A DNA stretch of 64,000 nt, taken from contig NZ_SRUZ01000004.1 of the NCBI RefSeq assembly GCF_004791165.1, positions 434,001 through 498,000 of the forward strand, written 5' to 3'. How positions within the stretch are numbered: the first letter of the stretch is position 1; each line of letters starts with the position of its first letter. A model generated the notes under the pieces. It did no database searches and was not told the origin of the DNA. It saw only the letters and a list, made by a program, of their open reading frames with translations. Below, piece after piece: positions 50,932 to 59,880 of the stretch. The translations under genes were made by a program, and so were the position numbers. The stretch comes from Mesorhizobium sp. M8A.F.Ca.ET.218.01.1.1 (GTDB taxonomy: Bacteria; Pseudomonadota; Alphaproteobacteria; Rhizobiales; Rhizobiaceae).

Positions 50932-51544
50932 CCGGGTTCGCCGTCTTTCAGTTCTCGTGGCGGCTTCGGCTGTCTTCGCGTTCTCCTCGCCTGTCTTCGC
51001 GCAGGACGTCACGGAATCGCATCTGAAGGCCGCACGCGCCGCGGTCGCCGCGATCCACGCGACCGACCCGTTCGACAACATCCTGCCGCAGGCCGCCGCG
51101 GCGCTCGAATCGCAGCTCATCCAGAAGAACCCTGACATGCAGGAGCTGATCGGCAAGACGATAAACGAGAAGGCGCTGGCGCTGGCCTCGCGCCGCGCGG
51201 ACCTCGAGAAGGAAGCGGCTCTTGCCTATGCGAAGGTGTTTTCCGAAAAGGAGCTCACCGACATCGCGGCCTTCTACAGTTCCGAGTCCGGCAAGAAGCT
51301 GCTCGACAGCGGCCCGACCGTGACGCGTGACCTCGTCAAGGCCGCCGACATCTGGCAGAACGGCGTAGCCCGCGATCTTGCCCAGCAGGTCGGCGAAACT
51401 CTGGCGGCGGCGGCAAAAGCGAAGGCGGTGGCTGCGCCTACGCCCGCGCCCGCCGATGGCGCCGCTCCGGCAGACAATGCGGCCCCGGCGGATGGCGCCG
51501 CCCCCGCGGACGGATCGGCTCCCGCCGACGGCACGCAGAACTGA
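50918..51544 (+). CDS. Exported DUF2059 protein with Pro-Ala-Asp repeat tail
   Basis: 208 residues, starting at an ATG (50918; a second at 50921) that overlaps the rpiA 3' end. A signal peptide (LSVLVAASAVFAFSSPVFAQ) precedes a helical DUF2059 domain with YAKVFSEKELTDIAAFYSSESGKKLL. The C-terminus ends in repeated hexads of the type APADGA/APADNA, about five units (51451-51536). The product is probably periplasmic; the tail is low-complexity and may act as a flexible linker. rpiA, this gene and gor form a consecutive plus-strand group. Confidence 0.88.
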   Translation: MMLHNRVRRLSVLVAASAVFAFSSPVFAQDVTESHLKAARAAVAAIHATDPFDNILPQAAAALESQLIQKNPDMQELIGKTINEKALALASRRADLEKEAALAYAKVFSEKELTDIAAFYSSESGKKLLDSGPTVTRDLVKAADIWQNGVARDLAQQVGETLAAAAKAKAVAAPTPAPADGAAPADNAAPADGAAPADGSAPADGTQN

Positions 51545-51583
51545 TCCTGCATTTCAAACGCGGCCCTTGCGGCCATCTGTAAA

Positions 51584-51609
51584 GCCCGGCCTGTCCGGGC
51601 TTTTCTTTT
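51584..51609 (+). terminator. Rho-independent terminator after the DUF2059 gene
   Basis: GCCCGG-CCTGT-... with the pairing arm CCGGGC (51584-51589 and 51595-51600) is followed directly by TTTTCTTTT. It lies 40 bases after the DUF2059 stop, ending the rpiA transcript before gor. Confidence 0.85.
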
Positions 51610-51663
51610 GATGGTTTGCGGCCTACCTGTCACTCACATTTTCGACGTTCAAGGAGCCGCTTC

Positions 51664-53055
51664 ATGGCCGGTTACGACTACGACCTCTTCGTCATCGGCG
51701 GCGGCTCCGGCGGGGTGAGGGCGGCGCGGGTCGCGGCAGCACTCGGCAAACGCGTCGGTATCGCCGAAGAATACCGTTTCGGTGGCACCTGCGTCATCAG
51801 GGGCTGCGTGCCGAAGAAACTCTATGTCTATGCCTCGCAGTTTCCCGAGCATTTTGCCGACGCCGCCGGCTATGGCTGGACGGTGCCGGAAGCCAGCTTC
51901 GACTGGCAAACGCTGGTCGCCAACAAGGACCGCGAGATCAGCCGCCTGGAAGCGATCTACAAGAGGAATGTCGAGGGCTCGGGTGGCGAGACCTTTCATT
52001 CGCGGGCGATGATCGTCGACCCGCACGTGATCCATCTCCTGGGCGAGGACCGCACCGTCACCGCCGATCAGATCCTGATCGCCACCGGCGGCCGTCCGGC
52101 TGCCCATCCGGCACTGCCCGGCCACGAACACTGTATCTTTTCCAACGAGGCTTTCGATCTCAAGGAGCTGCCGAAGGCGATCATGATAGAGGGCGGGGGC
52201 TATATCGCGGTCGAGTTCGCCAACATCTTTCACGGCCTCGGCGTAGACACCACGCTGGTCTATCGCGGTAAGGAAATCCTTGGCCGTTTCGACATGGACC
52301 TGCGGCGCACGCTGCATGAGACGATGGAAAAGAAGGGAATAAAAATCCTTTGCCATGCCGTCTCCGAATCGGTCAGCAAGCGGCCGGACGGGCGGCTCGA
52401 CGCGCAGCTCACGAGCGGGCAGGTGCTAACGGTCGACCACGTGATGCTGGCCATCGGCCGCATCCCCAACACCGAGAATATGGGCCTGGAAGGCGTAGGC
52501 ATCGAGATGACCGCCGCGACGGGTGCGATCAAGGTCGACCGGTTTTCCCGCACCAACATCGACAATATCTGGGCGATCGGCGATGTCACCAACCGTGTCC
52601 AGCTGACGCCGGTGGCGATTCACGAAGCCATGTGCTTCGTCGAAACGGCGTTCAAGAACAATCCGACCGCGCCCGATCACGACACGATCGCGACTGCCGT
52701 CTTCTCGCAGCCGGAAATCGGCACGGTCGGCTTGTCAGAGGACGAAGCCGTCAAGCGCTTCGCCGATATCGAAATCTACCGCGCCAGTTTCCGGCCGATG
52801 CGGCACACGCTGTCGGGCCGTGACGAAAAGATGCTGATCAAGCTGGTCGTCGACGGCGCTTCGCGCAAGGTTCTCGGCGCCCACATACTGGGGCCGGATG
52901 CCGGCGAAATGGCGCAGCTGCTCGGGATCCCACTGAAGGCGGGGCTGACCAAGGACGATTTCGATCGCACCATGGCCGTGCATCCGACCGCGGCAGAAGA
53001 GCTCGTCACCATGTACAAGCCGACCTATCGGGTGAAGGACGGCGAGCGCATCTGA
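51664..53055 (+). CDS. gor: Glutathione-disulfide reductase
   Basis: 463 residues from the ATG at 51664. The FAD site is FVIGGGSGGVRAARVAA, and the redox disulfide is C-x4-C in GGTCVIRGCVPKKL. The NAD(P)H site is EGGGYIAVEFANIF, then WAIGDVTNRVQLTPVAI and the C-terminal catalytic HPTAAEELVT. It keeps glutathione reduced and supports oxidative-stress defence. An independent transcript is likely because a terminator precedes it. Confidence 0.95.
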   Translation: MAGYDYDLFVIGGGSGGVRAARVAAALGKRVGIAEEYRFGGTCVIRGCVPKKLYVYASQFPEHFADAAGYGWTVPEASFDWQTLVANKDREISRLEAIYKRNVEGSGGETFHSRAMIVDPHVIHLLGEDRTVTADQILIATGGRPAAHPALPGHEHCIFSNEAFDLKELPKAIMIEGGGYIAVEFANIFHGLGVDTTLVYRGKEILGRFDMDLRRTLHETMEKKGIKILCHAVSESVSKRPDGRLDAQLTSGQVLTVDHVMLAIGRIPNTENMGLEGVGIEMTAATGAIKVDRFSRTNIDNIWAIGDVTNRVQLTPVAIHEAMCFVETAFKNNPTAPDHDTIATAVFSQPEIGTVGLSEDEAVKRFADIEIYRASFRPMRHTLSGRDEKMLIKLVVDGASRKVLGAHILGPDAGEMAQLLGIPLKAGLTKDDFDRTMAVHPTAAEELVTMYKPTYRVKDGERI

Positions 53056-53072
53056 CGCCTCGCCTACCGGCG

Positions 53073-53099
53073 CGCCGCCACCAGCCCTGGCCGGCGGCG
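53073..53099. terminator. GC hairpin between convergent gor and mgtE
   Basis: CGCCGCC (53073-53079) pairs with GGCGGCG (53093-53099) between two converging stops. No T run; weak terminator candidate that could serve both strands. Confidence 0.35.
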
Positions 53100-53111
53100 G
53101 CAGTCAAACCG

Positions 53112-54476
53112 CTATAGCAACGTGCCGCGCAGGATGACGAGCGCCACCGAGAAATAGATCACCAGTCCGGTGACATCGACCAGCGTGGCGACGAACGGCG
53201 CTGACGCACTGGCTGGGTCGAAACCGATCCGTTTCAGGGCGAAAGGCAGCATCGACCCCGAGAGCGAGCCGAACGTGACGATGCCGACCAGTGCAGCACC
53301 AACCGTTGCGGCAATCAGCGGCCAGTGCGGGCCATAGTCGTAGAAGCCCATATATTGCCAGAGCGCGATCCGGCAGACGCCGACCACGCCGAGCATGGCG
53401 CCGAGCACGAGACCGGTGGGCAATTCGCGCAACGCCACCCGCCACCAGTCACGAAGGCCGATCTCGCGCAACGCCAGCGCCCGGATGACCAACGAGGTAG
53501 CCTGTGAGCCGGAATTGCCGCCGGAGCTCATGATCAGCGGGATGAACAGCGTCAACACGATCGCTTTCTCCAGCTCGCCCTCGTAGCTTTGCATCGCATT
53601 GGCCGTCAGCATCTCGCTGATGAACAGCGCGCAAAGCCAGCCGCCACGCTTCTTGATCATGGCGACGAAGCTCATCTTCATATACGGCTCGTCCAGAGCC
53701 TCCATGCCGCCGAACCGATGCACGTCCTCCGTGGTCTCCTCGATCATCGTGTCGATGATGTCGTCGATGGTGACGATGCCGAGGATCTTGCCGTGGTCGA
53801 CGACAGGGACGGCGAGCAGATCGTATTTGGAGATCGTCTGCGCCAGGTTTTCGCGATCGGCCAGCGGGCTGACCGTCACCGGCATGCGGTCGGGCGCAAC
53901 CGACAGGATCGAGTCGCCCGGCTCACCGGTGATGAGCCGCCGCAAGCCCGTCGACCGCACCAGGAGGTGTGTTTGCGGATCGACGATGTAGATTGCGTAG
54001 ATGGTCTCGCGCGTCCGCTCGACCTTGCGGATGTAATCGAGCGTGCGCCCGACGGTCCAGTCGGAGGGAACGCTTACGAACTCCGTCGTCATGATCGAGG
54101 CGGCGCTGCCTTCGGGATAGCCCAGAATGGAAAGCAGGGTCGCGCGCAGTGGCGGGGCCAATGCGCCGAGCAGTTCGGAGCGTGCCGGCTCGTCGAGTTC
54201 GCGCAGAATGTCGGCCGCGCGGTCGACGGACATGGCGGTGAGCAGCTTGCTCGCCTTGGGGCGTGGCAGGGCCTCCGCCAATTCGGGCGCGCTTTCGAGC
54301 TCAGGCTGGTCGAAAATCTCGACCAGCCGTTCGAAGGGCACGGCGCAAAGCAGCTCCGTCGCGGTTTCGCGCGACTCATGATTGAGCGCCTCGACAACGT
54401 CGGCGACATGGTCGTTGGCAAGGATGCGGGCGATTGCGACGGCCTCATCGTCCGCTACGGGGAAAAAATCGTTCAT
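53112..54476 (-). CDS. mgtE: Magnesium transporter MgtE
   Basis: 454 residues. The N-terminal helical domain (ANDHVADVVEALNHESRETATELL) is followed by two CBS domains (about 135-265; VPVVDHGKILGIVTIDDIID). Five membrane helices include the conserved SGGNSGSQATSLVIRALALREI. Magnesium binding to the N and CBS domains gates the channel. The gene is single; its 5' leader has competing hairpins that may regulate translation. Confidence 0.95.
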   Translation of the reverse strand: MNDFFPVADDEAVAIARILANDHVADVVEALNHESRETATELLCAVPFERLVEIFDQPELESAPELAEALPRPKASKLLTAMSVDRAADILRELDEPARSELLGALAPPLRATLLSILGYPEGSAASIMTTEFVSVPSDWTVGRTLDYIRKVERTRETIYAIYIVDPQTHLLVRSTGLRRLITGEPGDSILSVAPDRMPVTVSPLADRENLAQTISKYDLLAVPVVDHGKILGIVTIDDIIDTMIEETTEDVHRFGGMEALDEPYMKMSFVAMIKKRGGWLCALFISEMLTANAMQSYEGELEKAIVLTLFIPLIMSSGGNSGSQATSLVIRALALREIGLRDWWRVALRELPTGLVLGAMLGVVGVCRIALWQYMGFYDYGPHWPLIAATVGAALVGIVTFGSLSGSMLPFALKRIGFDPASASAPFVATLVDVTGLVIYFSVALVILRGTLL

Positions 54477-54524
54477 GGTTCACTCCTTGCCGTCCGGCAG
54501 GACGTGAACCATTCAGGTCACGTC
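54477..54524 (-). promoter_or_regulatory. mgtE leader with mutually exclusive hairpins around the ribosome binding site
   Basis: In mRNA order, GACGTGACC (54524-54516) can pair with GGTTCACGTC (54510-54501) across a five-base loop with one bulge. Alternatively GGTTCAC (54510-54504) pairs perfectly with GTGAACC (54483-54477), which lies next to the start codon and encloses the AAGGAG site (54488-54483). The two folds cannot coexist. A small GTCC/GGAC hairpin lies inside the second. This is a leader-switch candidate inferred from pairing only. Confidence 0.5.
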
Positions 54525-54746
54525 TAGGCGGACGGCGGTTGCGTTCGACTGTGACTATCGCCAGGCATGGCGCGGTGACCTTTCTGCTTGCGGGTTCGCT
54601 TTTGACTGTCTGCAAGCCGGCGCAACATAGGAGCGAGCCTTGCCGAGTCAATCGCGGTGAGGGGGGAAAACAGTCCCGAACGGCCCTGATCGCGAGACTG
54701 TGATCACGGCGCGCCGGTTGACGCGGAAGTTCCCGTTACGTCGTCG

Positions 54747-56744
54747 TTATTTCTGCTTCAGCCGGCGCGAGAACCGCGTCCATTTGTCCTCGACCGGCCT
54801 TGGTTGGACCAGGATCGTGGTGAGTTCGACGGGCAGGCTCGGGGCGAGCGGCTTCTTGGTGGCGACACCGTCGGCAATCAAGACCATCGAGTGGTAGAAC
54901 TCGGTCCCCGCAGCCGATCTCGGCGCCACGGCTTCGTGCATGACACTGATCACCGTCACATCGGGGCAGTTGTCCTTGATGGCCTGGTGGAAGGCAATCT
55001 TGCCGTCAGGATCGAGAGCACCGGTCGCTTCGTCGAGGAACAGCAGCCCCGGCTGCTGCAGTATGATACGAGCCACCACAAGCTTCTGCTTCTGGCCGCC
55101 CGACAGAACCTGATCCCAGCTTTTACCCTCGCGGCTTTCATTGGCCATGTGTTCGATGAAATCGCCAAGGCCAGCCTTGTGCAGCGCGGACGCAACCTGG
55201 GCATCGCCATGGTCGCGCTCGGAGCCGGGCAGGCAGACCAGCTGTTTCAGCGACACCTGCGGCAGCTTGACCTCCTGGGCGGCATAAAAACTCTTCACGC
55301 CCTCGGGGAACACGATGGTGCCGCGGCCGTAGGGCCACAAGCCGTTGATCGCCTTGATCAGCGAGGTCTTGCCGCAACCGGATTCGCCTTTCAGGAAGGT
55401 CCATTCGCCGCGCCGGAAGCGCAAGTTGGCGGAACTGAGGAATGGCGTCGCGTCCTCGCCCTGGTGCGCCAACTCCAGCTTCTGGATGGTCAGGCCGAAA
55501 ACCGGATTCTGGTTGGCGTAGTGGAAGTCGGAACGGCCGCTCTGGCTGTAGAATTCCTGCGGGTGCTGGACATTCTCGATCGCGTTGGCGAGCTCAGTCA
55601 CACGCTGGCTGTTGGCGCGAAGCGTGGCGATGGCGGGCATGACATGGATGAACCACGAACACTGGCTGATGAGCTGGGCAACCATTTCGGAGCCGGTGAT
55701 ATAGCCTTTATAGTCCAGGCGACTGTGGATGAACGGCACCAGGCCCGGAGCATAGGCTACCATGCGGGCGCCGATGAAATTGTAGATTAGTTCGAACGAC
55801 ATATAGCTGGTGTTGACGACATTCAGCCGTCCCCAGGTACGATCAATGTCGACATAGAGCCGGTCGTGCATCGCTTTCTGCACGCCTTCGCCATGTGAGG
55901 CGGCGACATGGAAGCTGCGGCGCAGAAATGTCGTAAGTTCGCTACGATAGCTCCCCTCGGCCTTCTGCATGCGAATATTGAGACGTTCCAGCAGGCTGCC
56001 GAGCTTGACGGCGATCCAGGTGTTTAGGGGCACGTAAGTGGCAACGGCAAGAAGGGCGAGAACGGCGCTGCCATAGCTGCCAAGGAACTCCAGACCTTTG
56101 ACCTCAACTGACGACTGCAACAGGTTCTGGCCGATAAAGTAGAGCGAGGTCGCCAGCCCCAACACGCCCATGGCGAGGCCGATCGCACCGCCGGTCATGT
56201 CCTTGATCGATTCCTGGATGCGCTGGTCAACGTTGTCGGGCGCAACGATGCCGCCGTCCGCGGAACCATGTTGAGCATGGAAATGGGTATGGTTGCCGTC
56301 GAGCAAGGCCTGGTTGAACTGGTCGTTCAGCCAGCCGCGCCATTTGCGGTGCAAGGTTGCCGAGACGAGATTGCGTATACCGGTGAAGCCGGCATCCTTG
56401 AGCAGGACCAGCAGCACCAGCACGCCGGCGTTGGTCAGGATTGTCTCCAGCGGGCGGGTGTTGGCGGCGTCGTGCAGGAAGGCGATCGAATTCACCAATT
56501 CGCCCGAAGCCATGGCGAACCACACGCTGGCCTTGCTGGACAGCGCGGTGAGCAACGCGATCACCAGCGTCAGCGTCCAGGCTTCCTTCCAGCGGTCCGA
56601 GACCCAGTAGGCTCGCACGAGGCCCCAAAAATTGCGCATCGAGGATACCGGCGTCAGATGCGACCGCCCTGAGGCATCGCCTTGTAGTCCATCCGGTACT
56701 GACTCTTGCGATCGTCTGCCGATCCGAATCACGATCCCGCCCAA
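54747..56744 (-). CDS. BacA-like (SbmA/BacA domain) ABC transporter, fused permease-ATPase
   Basis: 665 residues from a TTG at 56744; the first clearly conserved part begins at the ATG at 56639 (MRNFWGLVRAYWVSDRWKEAW), so the start is uncertain. Six membrane helices of the SbmA/BacA-like (ABC_membrane_2) type fill about residues 55-380. The nucleotide-binding domain has Walker A GESGCGKTS, signature LSGGQKQK and Walker B LLFLDEATGALD. The layout matches YddA/BclA-type transporters. BclA imports peptides in some rhizobia and matters for nodule-peptide tolerance; that role here is inference. Confidence 0.88.
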   Translation of the reverse strand: MGGIVIRIGRRSQESVPDGLQGDASGRSHLTPVSSMRNFWGLVRAYWVSDRWKEAWTLTLVIALLTALSSKASVWFAMASGELVNSIAFLHDAANTRPLETILTNAGVLVLLVLLKDAGFTGIRNLVSATLHRKWRGWLNDQFNQALLDGNHTHFHAQHGSADGGIVAPDNVDQRIQESIKDMTGGAIGLAMGVLGLATSLYFIGQNLLQSSVEVKGLEFLGSYGSAVLALLAVATYVPLNTWIAVKLGSLLERLNIRMQKAEGSYRSELTTFLRRSFHVAASHGEGVQKAMHDRLYVDIDRTWGRLNVVNTSYMSFELIYNFIGARMVAYAPGLVPFIHSRLDYKGYITGSEMVAQLISQCSWFIHVMPAIATLRANSQRVTELANAIENVQHPQEFYSQSGRSDFHYANQNPVFGLTIQKLELAHQGEDATPFLSSANLRFRRGEWTFLKGESGCGKTSLIKAINGLWPYGRGTIVFPEGVKSFYAAQEVKLPQVSLKQLVCLPGSERDHGDAQVASALHKAGLGDFIEHMANESREGKSWDQVLSGGQKQKLVVARIILQQPGLLFLDEATGALDPDGKIAFHQAIKDNCPDVTVISVMHEAVAPRSAAGTEFYHSMVLIADGVATKKPLAPSLPVELTTILVQPRPVEDKWTRFSRRLKQK

Positions 56745-57130
56745 ACCTTTTTTGTTTTGTTACGGATGGTAACACCAATTGATCATTTTCCATTAATTTT
56801 TAAAGTGGGGATGCGAGATTGCGTCCGCAGCCGTTGCCCTGAGGCAACATATCGATGGCTGGATCGCCACCCGAATGCCTGACAAAACCCATAAAATCTC
56901 TATTTATTTCAATCTATTAGGCTCTAGGCAGATGGCCGCGAGAAACCTTCCCCTAGGGAAGCTCCGCACACGGTTTTGTGACTCAAAAGTCCTTTGGGCC
57001 GGCCGAATTTCTTATCGGGAACTGACCAGAATTCCCGAAACAGGCCGTCCTTGATGTCCGATTCATGGCGTGCGGAGCTCAGTTTGCTCACGCAACGCCT
57101 GCTCTTGCTATCGGCGCGGGGATGGCTGGA
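56745..57130. other. AT-rich intergenic stretch upstream of the BacA-like gene
   Basis: 386 bases with no supported gene. Base composition is clearly lower in GC than the surroundings. It should hold the promoter of the leftward transporter gene. Small hairpins are CTTCCC-CTA-GGGAAG (56947-56961) and TCGGGAA/TTCCCGA (57015-57021 and 57032-57038); the second lies downstream of the DsbA-family stop and may terminate it. Confidence 0.45.
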
Positions 57131-57811
57131 TCAGCCGGCCTTTTCCAACTCGCCACGCGCCTTGGCGGCCGCTACCTGACGGATCGCATCAGCCAACGTG
57201 TCCGCGTCCTGCGCGCCCATCACCGCATATTTGCCCTCGAGCAGGAAGCACGGCACGCCTGTGATGCCCATGCGCGACGCGGTGGCGATTTCCGTGCGAA
57301 CCGCTTCGACATCGGCATCGCTCGGCAACAGCGTTTCAACAACAGATGCATCCATGCCGGCCTCGCGGGCAGCTTCGACCAGCACGGTGTGGTCGCCGAT
57401 GTTGGCGCCTTCCTCGAAATTCAACTGGAACAGGCGGCGCACCAGCCGGTTCTGGACGTCCTCGCCGGCGGCCCCGGCCCAGCGGATCAGCCGATGCGCG
57501 TCGAGCGTGTTCGGCGCCACCTTGATGGCATCGAACGCAAAGGAAATGCCCTCGGCTTCGCCAAGCGGTTCGATGCGGGCGTGAATTTCGCGAATGCGCC
57601 CGTCGCTGCCGAACTTGGCCAGCATGTATTCGTGGCGGTCCTTGCCTTGCGGCGGAATGGTCGGATCGAGCTGGAACGGCCGCCACCGTATGTGCACTTC
57701 GACATCACCGGCAGCCGCCACCGCCTTGTCCAGCCGCTTCTGACCGATGAAGCACCACGGGCAGACGACGTCCGACACCACATCGACGGTTATGGCGTTC
57801 GCTTCGCTCAT
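57131..57811 (-). CDS. DsbA family (FrnE-like) oxidoreductase
   Basis: 226 residues from the ATG at 57811. DVVCPWCFIGQKRLDKAV has the thioredoxin-type CPWC active site. FQLDPTIPPQGKDR and GITGVPCFLLEGKYAVMGAQ (cis-Pro loop) are characteristic of the FrnE/polyketide-isomerase-like subgroup. With no signal peptide it is probably cytosolic. It may act in redox stress or isomerise thiol-linked substrates. It follows the peptide-binding protein gene by 16 bases on the same strand. Confidence 0.9.
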   Translation of the reverse strand: MSEANAITVDVVSDVVCPWCFIGQKRLDKAVAAAGDVEVHIRWRPFQLDPTIPPQGKDRHEYMLAKFGSDGRIREIHARIEPLGEAEGISFAFDAIKVAPNTLDAHRLIRWAGAAGEDVQNRLVRRLFQLNFEEGANIGDHTVLVEAAREAGMDASVVETLLPSDADVEAVRTEIATASRMGITGVPCFLLEGKYAVMGAQDADTLADAIRQVAAAKARGELEKAG

Positions 57812-57827
57812 CTCTATCTCCGGATTT

Positions 57828-59648
57828 TCAGTTCGGTTTGCGCCACCAGGTCGGCAGCTGATAACCGAATATGGGCGTCTTTCGCGGATGTTCCAGATAA
57901 TTCCAGTAAGCAAGCCACAGTTGCGTGTTGTACTGCATCGGCACCAGGTAATTGCCGGAGATCAGCAGCCGGTCGAGCACGCGGACAGCAGCGACATAAT
58001 CCTCCTTCGAACGGGCTCGTAGCATTGCGTCGATGGCCGCATCGATCGCCGGATCGGCGACGCCGGCGAGATTGAACGATCCTTCGGTCCTGGCCGCCGC
58101 GGACGACCAGCGCCCGATCTGCTCGATGCCAGGGGACAACGAATTGTTGAAACCGCTGGAGCCGATCAGCACCTCGAAATCGAAACGCTGCTTGCGCGAC
58201 TGGATCTGGTCGCCGTCCAGGCTGCGTATGCCGACGTTGATGCCGATCTTCTCCAGTGTACGCTGATAGATGCCGGCCAGGCGCTCTTCGTCCTGCGATG
58301 CGGTCAGTATCTCGAAGCCGAAAGGTTTGCCGTCGGGATCGAGCATCGTGCCATTATTCACGTGGTAGCCGATGCTTTTCAGAAGATCGAAAGCGGTCTT
58401 CAGCACCTTGCGGTCCTGGCCAGAACCGTCCGTCACCGGCGGTTTCCAGGTGCCGTCCATGACGTCGGCCGGCACGCGGCCGGGGTAGGGGGCCAGAAGC
58501 GCCTTTTCCCTGTCGTCAGCCGGATGGCCGAGCGCTGAAAGCTCGGAATTCTGCCAATAGCTCATCGTGCGGGTGTACTTGCCGCCGAACAGATTCTTGT
58601 TGGCCCATTCGAAATCATAGAGCATGCCGAGTGCGCGCCGAACCACCGGGTTGGAAAATTTCGGCAGTCTCGTGTTGAACAGGAACCCGGTCACGACGGG
58701 CGGGATGCCGGTGTCGAAGGTTTCAGAGATCACGTCGCCTCTATGGAAGGCGGGAAAGTCGAGATCGCGCTCGCGTTTCACCGGGTCGCCGTCGTCGTCG
58801 ATGGCGCAAAGCCCCTTCTTGAAGGCTTCGAGCTTGGCGTTGGCGTTGAGAAAATACTCGATGGTGATCTGGTCGTAGTTGTCGAAACCGCGCTTGGCGG
58901 GAACGTCCTTGCCCCAGTAGTCGGGGTTGCGCTTGAAGACGATGCGCTGGCCGGGCGTCACCTGTGCGATCCTGTAGGGACCGCTGCCGATCAACGGCTT
59001 CAGTGTCGTCTTGTCGAAAGTATCGATGTCGAAAGCGTGCTTGGGGATGATCGGCGTCAGCGCGATGATCAGGGGAAACTCACGATCGGCCTTGTCGTTG
59101 AAGGTGAAGCGCACGCTATGGTCGCCGGTCTTTTCGAGCTTGGCGATCCTGGCCATGCGGTCGCTGTAGGGTGGCCGGCCCTTCTGCGTATAGGCATCGT
59201 AAGTGAACAGCACGTCTTCCGGCGTTACCGGCTGACCATCCGACCATTTGGCATTCGGGTTGAGGTGGAACTCGATGCTTCTGCGCTCGGCATCCATGTC
59301 GGCGGTGTCAGCCAGAAGTCCGTAGAGAGTAAAAGCCTCATCGGCACTGCGCTGCAGCAGCGGCTCGAACACCAGATTGCCGAAGATCGTGTCCATCATG
59401 CCGCGCGCCGTCGTGCGCAGGCTTTTGAGGATGAAGGGGTTGAGATTGTCGAAGCTGCCGACGACGCAATAGGTGATGCTGCCACCCTTCGGCGCGTTGG
59501 GATTGACGTAGCTGAAATGGGTGTAGTCCGGCGGCAGGGCCGGTTCGCCCTGCATCGCAATCGCGTATTTCGGCTCCGACAACGCCGGTGGCGACGACAG
59601 GGTGAAAAACGATAGTGCGGTGACCAGCCAAACAAGAACGCGGCCCAT
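57828..59648 (-). CDS. Peptide-binding protein of ABC transporter (SBP family 5, YejA-like)
   Basis: 606 residues from the ATG at 59648. A signal peptide (VLVWLVTALSFFTLSSPPALS) leads to KYAIAMQGEPALPPDYTHF and YVNPNAPKGGSITYC, typical of YejA-like proteins. Core motifs include EFHLNPNAKWSDGQPVTPEDVLFTYDAY and an FDFEVLIGSSG region. YejA captures peptides such as microcin C for YejBEF; no permease or ATPase gene is adjacent. It is a solitary binding protein followed by the DsbA-family gene. Confidence 0.9.
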   Translation of the reverse strand: MGRVLVWLVTALSFFTLSSPPALSEPKYAIAMQGEPALPPDYTHFSYVNPNAPKGGSITYCVVGSFDNLNPFILKSLRTTARGMMDTIFGNLVFEPLLQRSADEAFTLYGLLADTADMDAERRSIEFHLNPNAKWSDGQPVTPEDVLFTYDAYTQKGRPPYSDRMARIAKLEKTGDHSVRFTFNDKADREFPLIIALTPIIPKHAFDIDTFDKTTLKPLIGSGPYRIAQVTPGQRIVFKRNPDYWGKDVPAKRGFDNYDQITIEYFLNANAKLEAFKKGLCAIDDDGDPVKRERDLDFPAFHRGDVISETFDTGIPPVVTGFLFNTRLPKFSNPVVRRALGMLYDFEWANKNLFGGKYTRTMSYWQNSELSALGHPADDREKALLAPYPGRVPADVMDGTWKPPVTDGSGQDRKVLKTAFDLLKSIGYHVNNGTMLDPDGKPFGFEILTASQDEERLAGIYQRTLEKIGINVGIRSLDGDQIQSRKQRFDFEVLIGSSGFNNSLSPGIEQIGRWSSAAARTEGSFNLAGVADPAIDAAIDAMLRARSKEDYVAAVRVLDRLLISGNYLVPMQYNTQLWLAYWNYLEHPRKTPIFGYQLPTWWRKPN

Positions 59649-59880
59649 GACCGTCTCCTTAACAGGTCGGCTTGATGATTCGATCCGCACCCTAGCATGG
59701 GGCAACTGCGTGGCGGCCAATGGCGTCGTCAAGAATTACAAGTGAGCGGGCTGGATTCGACGCCGCTTGCAGTGTAACACGCCGTCCGAAGTCATTCTGT
59801 TGCCTCATTTTGGCAACAGGTAGCTGGACCACACGGCACGAAAAAGCCGGTCCCGGGATCATTGAGAGGAAGTGCACGAC

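Noticed and set aside
53073..53099. Hairpin as a riboswitch-like element for mgtE
   Set aside because: It lies downstream of mgtE, not in its leader; at most a weak terminator.
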